Shown here: positions 8,651-17,616 of the stretch, in pieces
Layout: the number at the start of each line of letters is the position of its first letter
How positions within the stretch are numbered: the first letter of the stretch is position 1
Assembly (NCBI GenBank): GCA_048268885.1
Contig: JBLWUP010000029.1
Span: forward strand, 1 to 64,000
Length of the DNA: 64,000 nt
Reading direction: 5' to 3'
From: Pelagibius sp048268885
GTDB lineage: Bacteria > Pseudomonadota > Alphaproteobacteria > Kiloniellales > Kiloniellaceae
Program-made: the position numbers and the translations under genes
The notes under the pieces: model-generated
What the model was told of the DNA's origin: nothing
The model's database searches: none
What the model saw: the letters and a program-made list of their open reading frames with translations, nothing else

Positions 8651-9700
8651 ATGAAAAACGTATTGATGGCTAGCAGTGCCATTGTCGGGGCCGCGGTCCT
8701 GGTGGCCAGCCCTGCTGCCGCTCAGGAACTCGAGCTGTCTGCTTTCCAGCAGTTCATGGCCTCTGGCGGCGACGCTGACATTGAGGATTCGGATCGGGGC
8801 TTCGCCTTCTCGACCAACACCGAAGTGCACGTCAACGGCTCGATCATGGCCGACAACGGCATCACCTTCGGTTTCCGCGTCGAATTCGAGGCTGACTCCG
8901 GCGAAGACAACAACGTCGACGAGAACAGCATCTGGGCGTCGGGCAGCTTCGGTAAGCTCGAGTTCGGTAACAACGACGGCGCCGAAGACACCTTCATGGT
9001 CAACGGCTCGAACTCCGGCGTTGATTACGGCGGCGTCGGCAACCCGACCTCGAACTTCCTGACCGCCGCTTACGCGGGCGACGCTCGTACGTCGGTCGAC
9101 CTTCAGAACGGCACTGACTCCAGTGACGCGACGAAGATCACCTACACCACGCCGAACTTCAGCGGCTTCAGCGCCGGCGTCAGCTACACGCCGGACACCG
9201 CTGACGGCGGCGACGGCAACGACTTCAACCGCGAGAACTCTTCGGGCACTCATGACCACATCGGTGTGGGCCTGGGCTACGACGGCGAGTTCAACGGCAT
9301 CGGCCTCGAGCTCGGCCTGGTTGCCGCTTTCGGTAAGGCGGATGCCGAGCCGGAAGACGATGTCTATGGCATCGGCGGCGGCGCTGCGATCAGCTTCTCC
9401 GGCTTCACCATCGCGACGGGCGTTGTCTTCGATGACGCCGACGGCAATGGCGGTGAAGGTTGGGCCTGGGACGCCGGCATCGGCTACGCTCAGGGCCCCT
9501 GGAGCTTCTCGGTCAACGGCATCTACTCCGAGGATGACGATTCCGATGACGAGCTGCTCGCCGGTTCGGCCAACGTTGGCTACAACCTGGCGCCGGGCGT
9601 GAGCGTTTTCCTGACCGGTTTCATCGGCGAGGAAGACCTCGGTGCGGGCGGCAGCAACGACATCGTGGCGGTCACCAGCGGCTTGAAGCTCTCCTTCTAA
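8651..9700 (+). CDS. Outer-membrane porin (alphaproteobacterial type)
   Basis: The 349-residue precursor has a signal peptide with a likely cleavage after PAAA (24/25). The mature part is rich in Gly, Asp and Asn, has alternating beta strands, and ends in aromatic Phe (LKLSF), as BAM substrates do. SFGKLEFGNNDGAED matches the porin strand/turn seen in the alphaproteobacterial porin family. Codon use is more uniform than neighbours, consistent with high expression. The mature protein is very acidic, which may fit a marine or saline habitat (inference). A strong terminator follows. Confidence 0.93.
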   Translation: MKNVLMASSAIVGAAVLVASPAAAQELELSAFQQFMASGGDADIEDSDRGFAFSTNTEVHVNGSIMADNGITFGFRVEFEADSGEDNNVDENSIWASGSFGKLEFGNNDGAEDTFMVNGSNSGVDYGGVGNPTSNFLTAAYAGDARTSVDLQNGTDSSDATKITYTTPNFSGFSAGVSYTPDTADGGDGNDFNRENSSGTHDHIGVGLGYDGEFNGIGLELGLVAAFGKADAEPEDDVYGIGGGAAISFSGFTIATGVVFDDADGNGGEGWAWDAGIGYAQGPWSFSVNGIYSEDDDSDDELLAGSANVGYNLAPGVSVFLTGFIGEEDLGAGGSNDIVAVTSGLKLSF

Positions 9701-9731
9701 GCCGAAGACCCTACGACCTCGGTCGTTTGAT

Positions 9732-9767
9732 GGGGCGGCGCCTTCGGGTGCCGCCCCATTCTTTTTG
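9732..9767 (+). terminator. Rho-independent terminator of the porin gene
   Basis: A GC-rich stem (GGGGCGGCGCC / GGTGCCGCCCC) closes on a TTCG tetraloop and is followed by ATTCTTTTT. It lies 31 bp after the porin stop. Confidence 0.9.
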
Positions 9768-9967
9768 ACCCCCTGCTTCCCGACCTCCCTTTCCCCCCCT
9801 CTTTCCGGGCCCCCCTTTCCCGGCCCTCTCTCTCGCCGGGGCGGCGCCGCCATTTCTTTTTGCCCGCCTCAGGGCCCTATGATATCTACTCGACGGACTA
9901 TTCGCGGCGTCTGCCGCCCGCAGGGGCGGACTTGGCGCCCTTTGCAGCACGCAGGGATATGGAAGCG

Positions 9968-10555
9968 ATGAAACGGACGGCCTTTGCGACGACCCCCGGC
10001 AGCACGTCTGGTGGCAGCAGGTCTGGTGGCAGCAAATCCGGCGGCTTGCGCTGGCTGACGCTGGCCCTGGCGCTGGGCGTCGCCGGCTGCAGCTTGGGCG
10101 GCGAAGCCACATACCGGGACGAAACGGCGGAAAAGTACGAAGAGACCGGCGGCTCGCTGCTCGGCAGGGACCGCATTGGCGTCGGCGGCGAAGACGTCGA
10201 GCGCCCGGACGCCAGCGGTGGCGGCGCCGGCATCGGTGTGAATTCCTATCTGTGGCGCGCTTCGCTGGACACGGTGTCTTTCATGCCGCTGGCCTCCGCC
10301 GACCCTTTCGGCGGGGTGATCATCACCGACTGGTACTCACCGCCGCAGTCCAGCAACGAGCGCTTCAAGATCAACGTCTATATCCTGGGCCGTGACCTGC
10401 GGGCCGACGGCGTGCGCGCCGCCGTGTTCCGGCAGCTGCGCGATGCGCAGAACGGCAGCTGGGTCGATGCCGCGATCGAGCAGCAGACCCCGACGGATAT
10501 CGAGAACGCCATTCTTACGCGGGCGCGCCAGCTGCGCATCGCCTCGCTTCAGTAG
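9968..10555 (+). CDS. DUF3576 family lipoprotein
   Basis: The 195-residue protein has a Gly/Ser-repeat N terminus, a hydrophobic core (LRWLTLALALGVAGC) and a lipobox Cys. The mature domain (about 85-190) has NSYLWRASLDTVSFMPLASADPFGGVIITDWY, the hallmark of DUF3576, a conserved alphaproteobacterial outer-membrane-associated lipoprotein of unknown role. It sits upstream of leuS, as in related genomes. Start choice between 9959 and 9968 is uncertain; 9968 gives a conventional Lys-Arg after Met. Confidence 0.85.
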   Translation: MKRTAFATTPGSTSGGSRSGGSKSGGLRWLTLALALGVAGCSLGGEATYRDETAEKYEETGGSLLGRDRIGVGGEDVERPDASGGGAGIGVNSYLWRASLDTVSFMPLASADPFGGVIITDWYSPPQSSNERFKINVYILGRDLRADGVRAAVFRQLRDAQNGSWVDAAIEQQTPTDIENAILTRARQLRIASLQ

Positions 10556-10701
10556 CACCTGAACCGCCCCGCGGGTCCTTGCCGCTGATTGGGCGGCAGC
10601 CCCCGCGGGACTTCCTTTCTGCCGGCGTGGCGCCGAGCCCTGCCATCAGCCTCGGCCGGCCCCCTGGGCCGGGCAAGAATCCCCAGATTTCGCGACCTGA
10701 C

Positions 10702-13290
10702 ATGAGCCGTTACAACGCCAAGGAAACCGAGGAAAAGTGGCAGAAGCGCTGGGATGATGCCCGCTGCTTCGCCGTCGAGGAGGATTCGTCCCGGGAGAAG
10801 TACTACGTCCTGGAGATGTTCCCCTACCCCTCCGGCAAGATCCACATGGGCCATGTGCGCAACTACACCATCGGCGACGTGGTCGCGCGCTACAAGAGGG
10901 CCAGGGGATTCAACGTCCTGCATCCCATGGGCTGGGACGCTTTCGGCCTGCCCGCGGAAAACGCGGCCATGGAGCGCGGCGTCCATCCGGCAAGCTGGAC
11001 CTACGACAACATCGCGACCATGCGCGGTCAGCTGAAGCTGATGGGCCTGTCCCTGGACTGGGACCGCGAGATCGCCACCTGCCATCCCGGCTACTACGCC
11101 CATCAGCAGCGCCTCTTCGTCGAAATGATGAAGAAGGACCTGGTCTACCGCAAAGAGTCCTCGGTGAACTGGGACCCGGTCGACCAGACCGTGCTGGCCA
11201 ATGAACAGGTCATCGACGGCAAGGGCTGGCGCTCGGGCGCGCCCATCGAACGGCGCAAGCTGTCGCAGTGGTTCTTCAAGATCACCGCCTTCTCGGACGA
11301 GTTGCTGCAGGCGCTCGACGGACTGGACCGCTGGCCGGAGAAGGTGCGCGTGATGCAGCGCAACTGGATCGGCCGTTCCGAAGGCGCGACCATCCAGTTC
11401 CGGATCGACGGCCGCTCCGAGGGAGAGCCCGAGGGAGAAGACGGCCGCCTGACGGTCTTCACCACCCGGCCGGATACCCTGTTCGGCGCGTCCTTCTGCG
11501 CCATCGCCGCCAACCATCCCCTGGCCGCGGAGATCGCCGAGGGCAACCCGGAGGCCGCCGCCTTCATCGCCGAGTGCAACCGCCTGGGCACCAGCGAAGA
11601 GGCCATCGAGACCGCCGAGAAGCAGGGCTTCGATACCGGCCTGACCGTACAGCACCCCTTCCTGCCGGACCTGAAGCTGCCGGTCTACATCGCCAACTTC
11701 GTGCTGATGGAGTACGGCACCGGCGCCATCTTCGGCTGCCCGGCGCACGACCAGCGCGACCTGGATTTCGCCCGCAAATACCGGCTGCCGGTGATCCCGG
11801 TGGTCCTGCCGCCCGATGCGGATCCGCAGACCTTCGACGTCGGCGACGAGGCCTTTACCGGTGACGGCAAGGCGTTCAACTCCGGCTTCCTCGACGGGCT
11901 GGGCGTGACCGAGGCGAAGCGCGCCGCGATCGACAAGTTGGCCGCCCAGGGCGACGGCGAAGGCACCATTCAGTACCGGCTGCGCGATTGGGGCATTTCG
12001 CGCCAGCGCTATTGGGGCTGCCCGATTCCGGTGATCCACTGCGCGGGCTGCGGCCCGCAGGCGGTGCCGGCCGACGACCTGCCCGTGCGGCTGCCCGAAG
12101 ACGTGACTTTCGATCGGCCGGGCAATCCCCTGGTGCATCACCCGGCGTGGAAGCACACGACCTGTCCGAAATGCGGCGGCCAGGCCGAGCGCGACACCGA
12201 CACCATGGACACCTTCGTGGACTCCTCCTGGTATTTCGCGCGCTTCTGCAGCCCGCGGGCCGAGAGCCCGATGGAACGCGGCGCCGTTGACTACTGGCTG
12301 CCGGTCGACCAGTACATCGGCGGCATCGAGCATGCGATCCTGCACCTGCTCTACGCGCGCTTCTTCACCCGGGCCTTGGCCGAAGTCGGCTATGTCGGGG
12401 TGACCGAGCCCTTCGCCGGGCTGTTCACCCAGGGCATGGTCTGTCACGAGACCTACAAGGATGCCGACGGCAAGTGGCTGTTCCCCGAGGAAGTGGACAA
12501 AAGCGGTGACGGCGGGGCCATACACGTCGAGACCAAAAAGCCGGTGACGGTTGGCCGCTCCGAGAAGATGAGCAAACAGAAGCGCAACGTCGTCGACCCG
12601 GAGACCATTATCAAAACCTACGGCGCCGATACCGCGCGATGGTTCATGATTTCGGACTCGCCGCCGGAACGCGACATGGAGTGGACCGACGCCGGCGTTG
12701 AAGGCGCCTGGCGTTTCACCCAGCGGCTTTGGCGCCTGGTGGACGAGAACCTCGCGGCGCTGCCGCCGGCCGGCGCCCCCTTGCCGGGTGAACTCTCCGA
12801 CAACGCCGTCGAGTTGCGCCGCGCGGTGCACAAGACGGTCGGCGCCTGCGGCGACGACCTGGAACAATTCCGCTTCAACCGTGCGGTCGCGCGGATCTAC
12901 GAACTGGCCAACACGCTGGGGGCCTTCAAGGCCGAAGACGCGGGCGCGCTGTGGGCGCTGCGCGAAGGCCTGGAACTGCTGGTGCGTCTCATCGGCCCGA
13001 TGATGCCGCACCTGGCCGAAGAGCTTTGGGAGCAGCTTGGCCAGGACGGTTACCTGGTCGACGCGGCCTGGCCCAGCGCCGACGCGTCGTTGGTCAGCGA
13101 CGAAAAAGTCACATTGGCCGTTCAGGTGAACGGCAAGAAACGTGCTACCATCGACCTGTCGGTTGACGCCGGGGAAGAAGATGCGAAGGCGGCCGCCTTG
13201 GCCGAACCCGCGGTGCAACGGGCGATGGATGGGAAGGCGGCGCGCAAAGTCATCGTGGTGAAAAACCGGATCGTCAATGTCGTGGTCTAG
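10702..13290 (+). CDS. leuS: Leucyl-tRNA synthetase
   Basis: This class Ia synthetase charges tRNA-Leu. The protein has 862 residues, the usual length. The HIGH-type motif HMGH is at 48-51, the CP1 editing domain (about 220-420) contains TTRPDTLFGASF, and KMSKQ is near 622. The anticodon-binding domain occupies the C-terminal third and ends with AVQVNGKKR and the family's small C-terminal domain. ATG 10702 is chosen because MSRYNAKETEEKWQ matches the conserved N terminus. It overlaps lptE by 14 nt. Confidence 0.97.
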   Translation: MSRYNAKETEEKWQKRWDDARCFAVEEDSSREKYYVLEMFPYPSGKIHMGHVRNYTIGDVVARYKRARGFNVLHPMGWDAFGLPAENAAMERGVHPASWTYDNIATMRGQLKLMGLSLDWDREIATCHPGYYAHQQRLFVEMMKKDLVYRKESSVNWDPVDQTVLANEQVIDGKGWRSGAPIERRKLSQWFFKITAFSDELLQALDGLDRWPEKVRVMQRNWIGRSEGATIQFRIDGRSEGEPEGEDGRLTVFTTRPDTLFGASFCAIAANHPLAAEIAEGNPEAAAFIAECNRLGTSEEAIETAEKQGFDTGLTVQHPFLPDLKLPVYIANFVLMEYGTGAIFGCPAHDQRDLDFARKYRLPVIPVVLPPDADPQTFDVGDEAFTGDGKAFNSGFLDGLGVTEAKRAAIDKLAAQGDGEGTIQYRLRDWGISRQRYWGCPIPVIHCAGCGPQAVPADDLPVRLPEDVTFDRPGNPLVHHPAWKHTTCPKCGGQAERDTDTMDTFVDSSWYFARFCSPRAESPMERGAVDYWLPVDQYIGGIEHAILHLLYARFFTRALAEVGYVGVTEPFAGLFTQGMVCHETYKDADGKWLFPEEVDKSGDGGAIHVETKKPVTVGRSEKMSKQKRNVVDPETIIKTYGADTARWFMISDSPPERDMEWTDAGVEGAWRFTQRLWRLVDENLAALPPAGAPLPGELSDNAVELRRAVHKTVGACGDDLEQFRFNRAVARIYELANTLGAFKAEDAGALWALREGLELLVRLIGPMMPHLAEELWEQLGQDGYLVDAAWPSADASLVSDEKVTLAVQVNGKKRATIDLSVDAGEEDAKAAALAEPAVQRAMDGKAARKVIVVKNRIVNVVV

Positions 13291-13801
13291 AAGAGCTTTT
13301 TGCCGGGCCGGCCTGGGCCTCTCGGCGGTCTTGGTTCTCGGTGCGCTGGGCGGCTGCGGCTTCCGGCCGCTGAATGCGCGGCGTGAAGACGATGCCTCGG
13401 TGTCTTCCGATCTAGCGTCGGTACGGATCGAGCCGCTGCGCGACCGCGTCGGGCAGCAGATGCACAATTTCCTGCGCGACCGCCTCAATCCCCAGGGCCA
13501 GCCGGCGGCACCGAATTACCGCCTGCAGGTGCAGCTGACCGAACGGCTCAGCGAATTAGGCGTGCGGCGCGATGAAACCGCGACCCGCGCCAATCTGCGC
13601 ATGAACGCCGACTTCCAACTGCTCGATGCGGGCGGCGGAAAATCGCTCTTTGTCGGGCGCTCGTCCTCGACCACCAGTTACGACATCCTGGAAAATCCTT
13701 TCGCGACCACGGTGTCCGAGGAAGATGCCCGTGAAAGGGCACTGCGCGAGTTGGCCGATGATATCCAAACACGGCTGGCGATTTATTTTTCCAAGGGCTG
13801 A
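13277..13801 (+). CDS. lptE: LPS assembly lipoprotein LptE
   Basis: The 174-residue lipoprotein is the outer-membrane plug partner of LptD. It has an Arg-rich start, a hydrophobic segment and lipobox LGGC followed by GFRPL, the LptE signature. The rest (RDRLNPQG, YRLQVQLTE) fits the conserved LptE fold. The gene overlaps leuS and precedes holA, the standard alphaproteobacterial and gammaproteobacterial order. Confidence 0.92.
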   Translation: MSWSRRAFCRAGLGLSAVLVLGALGGCGFRPLNARREDDASVSSDLASVRIEPLRDRVGQQMHNFLRDRLNPQGQPAAPNYRLQVQLTERLSELGVRRDETATRANLRMNADFQLLDAGGGKSLFVGRSSSTTSYDILENPFATTVSEEDARERALRELADDIQTRLAIYFSKG

Positions 13802-13819
13802 ACCCATGCGGGGGCCGCG

Positions 13820-14851
13820 ATGAAGTTGGCCGCGCGACAGGCGGAGCGCTTTGTCCAAGAGCCCGACCCGTCGGTACGTGCCGTATTGCTGTACGGACCG
13901 GATGCCGGCCTGCGCCGGGAACGCAGCGCGGCACTGCTGGCCAAAATCGTTGCCGATCCCGCCGATCCTTTCGCCGTCAGTGAGTTGACCGCCGCGCAGC
14001 TGAGCGACGATCCGGCGCGCCTGGCCGACGAAGCCGCGGCCTTGGTGTTCGGCGGCGGACGCCGTTTCGTACGCGTACGTGACGCCGGCGATAAGGTGAC
14101 CGCCGTGGTAAAGGACTTTCTCGCGGACTCACCGGGCGAAGCTTTCGTGGTGATCGAGGCCGATGACCTGCCGGCCCGCTCCAGCCTGCGCAAACTCTTC
14201 GAAGCCGACAAGCACGCGGCCGCGCTGGCCTGTTACCACGACGACAGCCGTAGCCTGGACGTCGTGGTCCGGGGTTTCTTCGCCGACGCCGGGGTCGGGA
14301 TTTCCCGTGAGGCCGTTGGGTTCCTCGCGACGCAGCTGGGGGGCGACCGGCAGATGACCCGGCGGGAGCTGGAGAAGGTTCTGCTGTTCAAGGGAACCGG
14401 CAGCGGCGAGATCACCCTCGAGGACGCGGAGACCTGTGTCGGCGATTCGGCGCTGTTGAGTCTGGACGACGTGGCGCTGGCGACCGGGGCCGGGAATCTT
14501 GCCGGGCTCGAGCGGGCCCTGACACGCAGCTTCAACGAAGGTAACTCGCCGATCAGCCTGCTGCGCGCCGTGGCCCGCCACTTTCAACGGGTCCATGCGG
14601 TGTCCGGTGCTGCGGGATCGGTGGAGGAGGCGATGAAGCGGCTGCGGCCACCGGTGTTTTGGAAAACCGCCACCGCCTTTAAGGCCCAGGCCGAAGCCTG
14701 GCGCCCGGAACACGTGGTGCGGGCCATGGACAAGCTGCTTGAGGCGGAGGCGGCCTGCAAGCGCACGGGGGCCCCGGCGGAAACTCTGGCGTCGCGCGCC
14801 CTGTTGGAGATCGCCGCCAACGCGCCGGGCCGCCGCCGGCGCAGCGGTTAG
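13820..14851 (+). CDS. holA: DNA polymerase III delta subunit
   Basis: The 343-residue clamp-loader subunit opens the beta clamp. The N-terminal AAA+-like domain has VLLYGPDAGLRRER, the degenerate P-loop region seen in delta. The middle has ADDLPARSSLRKLFE, and the C-terminal helical collar contains NFNEGNS-type residues (SFNEGNSPISLLRAVARHFQR). It lies 18 bp after lptE and is convergent with parB across a palindromic repeat element. Confidence 0.95.
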   Translation: MKLAARQAERFVQEPDPSVRAVLLYGPDAGLRRERSAALLAKIVADPADPFAVSELTAAQLSDDPARLADEAAALVFGGGRRFVRVRDAGDKVTAVVKDFLADSPGEAFVVIEADDLPARSSLRKLFEADKHAAALACYHDDSRSLDVVVRGFFADAGVGISREAVGFLATQLGGDRQMTRRELEKVLLFKGTGSGEITLEDAETCVGDSALLSLDDVALATGAGNLAGLERALTRSFNEGNSPISLLRAVARHFQRVHAVSGAAGSVEEAMKRLRPPVFWKTATAFKAQAEAWRPEHVVRAMDKLLEAEAACKRTGAPAETLASRALLEIAANAPGRRRRSG

Positions 14852-14878
14852 GCCGGGGCCGCGCAGAAATCCTAGGAG

Positions 14879-14985
14879 CTAGAGCAACCCACGTCCTGGC
14901 GGACGCGGAGAAGTTGCTCTAACCCTCTAAGAGAGATCAATTTTTCCTCGGTCAGGTGATTCCAGCTGACCGAGGATTGATCTAG
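14879..14985. repeat. Bipartite palindromic repeat, copy B
   Basis: Two hairpins lie between convergent holA and parB. Hairpin 1 (14881-14920) has outer arms AGAGCAAC/GTTGCTCT and an inner CCACGTCC/GGACGCGG stem. Hairpin 2 (14934-14983) has AGATCAAT/ATTGATCT and CCTCGGTCAG/CTGACCGAGG. The element is bounded by CTAG at both ends, like copy C at 45163-45303, although stem sequences differ. The right CTAG supplies the TAG stop of parB. It may act as a bidirectional terminator. Confidence 0.8.
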
Positions 14986-15899
14986 TGATTTGCCGGCGGC
15001 ATCTGGTTCAGCCGATGCAGGACGTCGTCCAGCTGTTCCAGGGTCCGGTAGTGGATGGTCAGGGAGCCGCCGCTGCCCTGGAAATTGATGCTGACCTTCA
15101 GCCCGAGCAGGGCGGTGAGATCGCGTTCCAGCGCCAGGGTGTCGGTGTCCTTGCCGTGGTCCGCCTCGGCTTGTTTCTTCGCCTTGCCCCCGGCGGCCTC
15201 CGACTTCGACGTCTGCACGAGCTTTTCCGTCTGGCGCACGTTGAGGCCCCGGCTGACGATTTTCTCCGCCAGCGCTTCGGCCGCGTCGCAGCCGATCAAG
15301 GTGCGGGCATGGCCGGCCGTCAGTTTGCCTTCGTCGAGCAGCAGCTTCACCCCTTGCGGCAGGCCGAGGAGACGCAGCGTGTTGGCGATATGGCTGCGGC
15401 TCTTGCCCAGGGTGCGGGCGAGGTCTTCCTGGGTGTGCTGGAATTCGTCGATCAGGCGCTTGTAGCCTTCGGCCTCTTCCAGCGGGGTCAGGTCTTGCCT
15501 TTGGACATTCTCGACAATGGCCAGCTCGAGGGATTCCGCATCCGAAAGATCGCGGATGAGCACCGGGACTTCGTGCAGCTTGGCGACCTGCGCGGCCCGC
15601 CAGCGCCGTTCACCGGCGACGATCTCGAATTCGTTGGGGCGGTCCGGCAGGCGGCGCACCAGGATCGGCTGCAGAATGCCCTGCGCCTTGATGGATTCCG
15701 CCAGAGCCGAGACCGCGGCTTCGTCGAAGTGATGGCGCGGCTGGAATCTGCCCGGTCGCAGATGCTCGACGGGCACCGTCTTGGTGGAGCGGACCTTGTC
15801 GAGAGACGCGTAGTCTTCGTTGTCCTCGCCGAACAGCGCGGCGAGGCCACGGCCGAGATTGGTGCGCTTTGCTTGATCCGAAGATGGCCCGTCAGTCAT
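14982..15899 (-). CDS. parB: Chromosome-partitioning protein ParB
   Basis: The 305-residue protein is a CTP-dependent DNA clamp that loads at parS. The N-terminal region holds the ParB/Srx domain with GERRWRAAQVAKLHEVPVLI and ENVQRQDLTPLEEA. The central HTH (TQEDLARTLGKSRSHIANTLRLL) reads parS. A C-terminal dimerisation domain ends the protein. Two exact parS sites lie 1.6 and 3.7 kb upstream. It follows parA in the same orientation, with a 167-bp gap. Confidence 0.97.
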   Translation of the reverse strand: MTDGPSSDQAKRTNLGRGLAALFGEDNEDYASLDKVRSTKTVPVEHLRPGRFQPRHHFDEAAVSALAESIKAQGILQPILVRRLPDRPNEFEIVAGERRWRAAQVAKLHEVPVLIRDLSDAESLELAIVENVQRQDLTPLEEAEGYKRLIDEFQHTQEDLARTLGKSRSHIANTLRLLGLPQGVKLLLDEGKLTAGHARTLIGCDAAEALAEKIVSRGLNVRQTEKLVQTSKSEAAGGKAKKQAEADHGKDTDTLALERDLTALLGLKVSINFQGSGGSLTIHYRTLEQLDDVLHRLNQMPPANH

Positions 15900-16066
15900 G
15901 GTTCGTTCTTCCCTGTCCCGGCCCTGGTGGTCGCCGCCCGGGATCTCGCGGCACGCGGCACCTCCTACCTCAGCCCCTTCCGCCCGGCAGGACGCTCGCT
16001 TTTCATTCCATTAGCGGAATGAATAAATTTCTTGGCGGCCCGTGCCTGTCCGTACCCGAGGGCGTG

Positions 16067-16921
16067 CTAAGACGCCAGGGCCGGCTCGCCGGCCAGCTCG
16101 TTCTCACGCTGCAGGATCTCGCGCGCCAAACGGATGTATGCCTGGGCGCCGGCACAGCGCATGTCGTACAGCAGAACCGGTTTGCCATGCGACGGCGCTT
16201 CGGAAACCCGCACGTTCCGGGGGATCATGGTCTTGTAGACCCGGTCGCCCAGGTATTCCCGCACGTCGGCAGCGACCATCTCGCAGAGATTGTTGCGCCG
16301 GTCGAACATGGTCAGCACAACGCCCTGCAGGGACAGCGCCTGGTTCAGGCTGCGGCGTACGCGATCGATGGTACGCATGAGGTGGCTGAGGCCTTCCAGC
16401 GCGTAGAACTCCGCCTGCAGGGGCACCAGTACGGAGTCCGCCGCCACCAGCGCGTTCAGCGTCAGCAGGCCGAGGGCCGGCGGACAATCGATAAGCACGA
16501 AATCGTAGGCGCCGCGCGCCGCCTGGATCGCGTTCCGCAGACGGTACTCGCGCTGCGGCACGTCGATCAGCTCCAACTCGGCGCCGGAGAGTTCGACGCC
16601 CGACGGCACGATGTCCATGCCGGGCACCAGGGTCCGGGTCACCGCCTCGCGCAGCGGCATCTCGTCGAGCAGCACCTGGTAGGCGCTGTGATCGCGCTTG
16701 TCGCTGGCCACGCCGAGGCCGGTGCTGGCATTGCCCTGCGGGTCGAGGTCGATGATCAGCACCTGCTTGCCGCAGGCGGCCAGGGCCGTCGCCAGATTGA
16801 CCGTCGTCGTGGTCTTGCCGACGCCGCCCTTCTGGTTGGCGACAGCGAGGACACGGGTCGCGGCGGCCGCCGGCGGGATTGGCCCGCGCTCCGGCTCAGC
16901 TTCAATATGTTGTAGGGTCAA
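16067..16921 (-). CDS. parA: Chromosome-partitioning ATPase ParA
   Basis: The 284-residue deviant Walker ATPase moves the ParB-parS complex. The Walker A motif NQKGGVGKTTTTVNLA spans about 29-44 with signature Lys31 and catalytic Lys36. LIIDLDPQGNAS and DFVLIDCPPALG follow. A short N-terminal extension of about 20 residues precedes the fold. Its start overlaps the rsmG stop by 4 bp, giving an rsmG-parA-parB unit. Confidence 0.97.
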   Translation of the reverse strand: MTLQHIEAEPERGPIPPAAAATRVLAVANQKGGVGKTTTTVNLATALAACGKQVLIIDLDPQGNASTGLGVASDKRDHSAYQVLLDEMPLREAVTRTLVPGMDIVPSGVELSGAELELIDVPQREYRLRNAIQAARGAYDFVLIDCPPALGLLTLNALVAADSVLVPLQAEFYALEGLSHLMRTIDRVRRSLNQALSLQGVVLTMFDRRNNLCEMVAADVREYLGDRVYKTMIPRNVRVSEAPSHGKPVLLYDMRCAGAQAYIRLAREILQRENELAGEPALAS

Positions 16922-17607
16922 GACGCTCCATCCCCAAGAGATAGAAGTTTGAGACGCAAGATTGAGCCCTCGGGATCGGTCTCGCTCTCAAAGCGGTCTA
17001 TCCGCAGTCTCCACTTTTTGCCGGCTTCGGTCAATTCCTCATCGACCCTTCGGCCCTTGAGAAAGAGCCCAATTGCCTGTTTTTTTGCATTTTTCGGCGC
17101 CAGAAAGCCTTCGGTGAGGTCCAGCAGACGCGGCAACGGCGCGAAGGCGCGGCAGGTGACCACATCCGCCTGGGGCAGATCCCCAGGGACCTTCAGGCTT
17201 TCGACCCGCACTGGATGGATCTGCACCGGCGCACCGGTGACCCTCGCCACCTCCCGCAGGAACTGCGCCTTGCGCTGGTCGGATTCCACCAAGTGCACCT
17301 GGCCGCAGCCGAGCAGCGCCAACACCATGCCCGGAAAGCCGGCCCCGGCGCCGACGTCCAGGATCACCCGGCTCTCCGGCCCCGGCGCCTCCGGCAGCAG
17401 CGCGCGCAGCTGGGCTGAGTCGAGAAAGTGGCGCCGCCACAAATCCTGCAGCGACTTCGGGCTCACCAGATTGATGGCGGCGTTCCACTTGATGAGAAGC
17501 GCGGCATATGCGCGAAACTTGTCCAGTGTTTCACGTGAAACAGCGAGCCGGGCCTGGAACGCCTCCGGCGTCATGGCGGCCGGGGCCCCGCCCTTTTCTG
17601 CCGACAT
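16918..17607 (-). CDS. rsmG: 16S rRNA m7G527 methyltransferase RsmG
   Basis: The 229-residue SAM-dependent methyltransferase modifies G527 of 16S rRNA. The SAM-binding motif VILDVGAGAGFPGMVLALLG and WNAAINLVSPKSLQDLWRRHFLDS are typical. The codons for AVSRETLDK near the N terminus contain a complete parS site on the DNA level, so this segment is constrained by partitioning as well as protein function. It lies in the mnmG-rsmG-parA-parB run. Confidence 0.96.
   Translation of the reverse strand: MSAEKGGAPAAMTPEAFQARLAVSRETLDKFRAYAALLIKWNAAINLVSPKSLQDLWRRHFLDSAQLRALLPEAPGPESRVILDVGAGAGFPGMVLALLGCGQVHLVESDQRKAQFLREVARVTGAPVQIHPVRVESLKVPGDLPQADVVTCRAFAPLPRLLDLTEGFLAPKNAKKQAIGLFLKGRRVDEELTEAGKKWRLRIDRFESETDPEGSILRLKLLSLGDGAS
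17527..17542. promoter_or_regulatory. parS site 1 (inside rsmG)
   Basis: The perfect 16-bp palindrome TGTTTCACGTGAAACA matches the universal chromosomal parS consensus. It nucleates ParB loading. It encodes part of the VSRET segment of RsmG. Confidence 0.95.
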
Positions 17608-17616
17608 CCCCTGCCC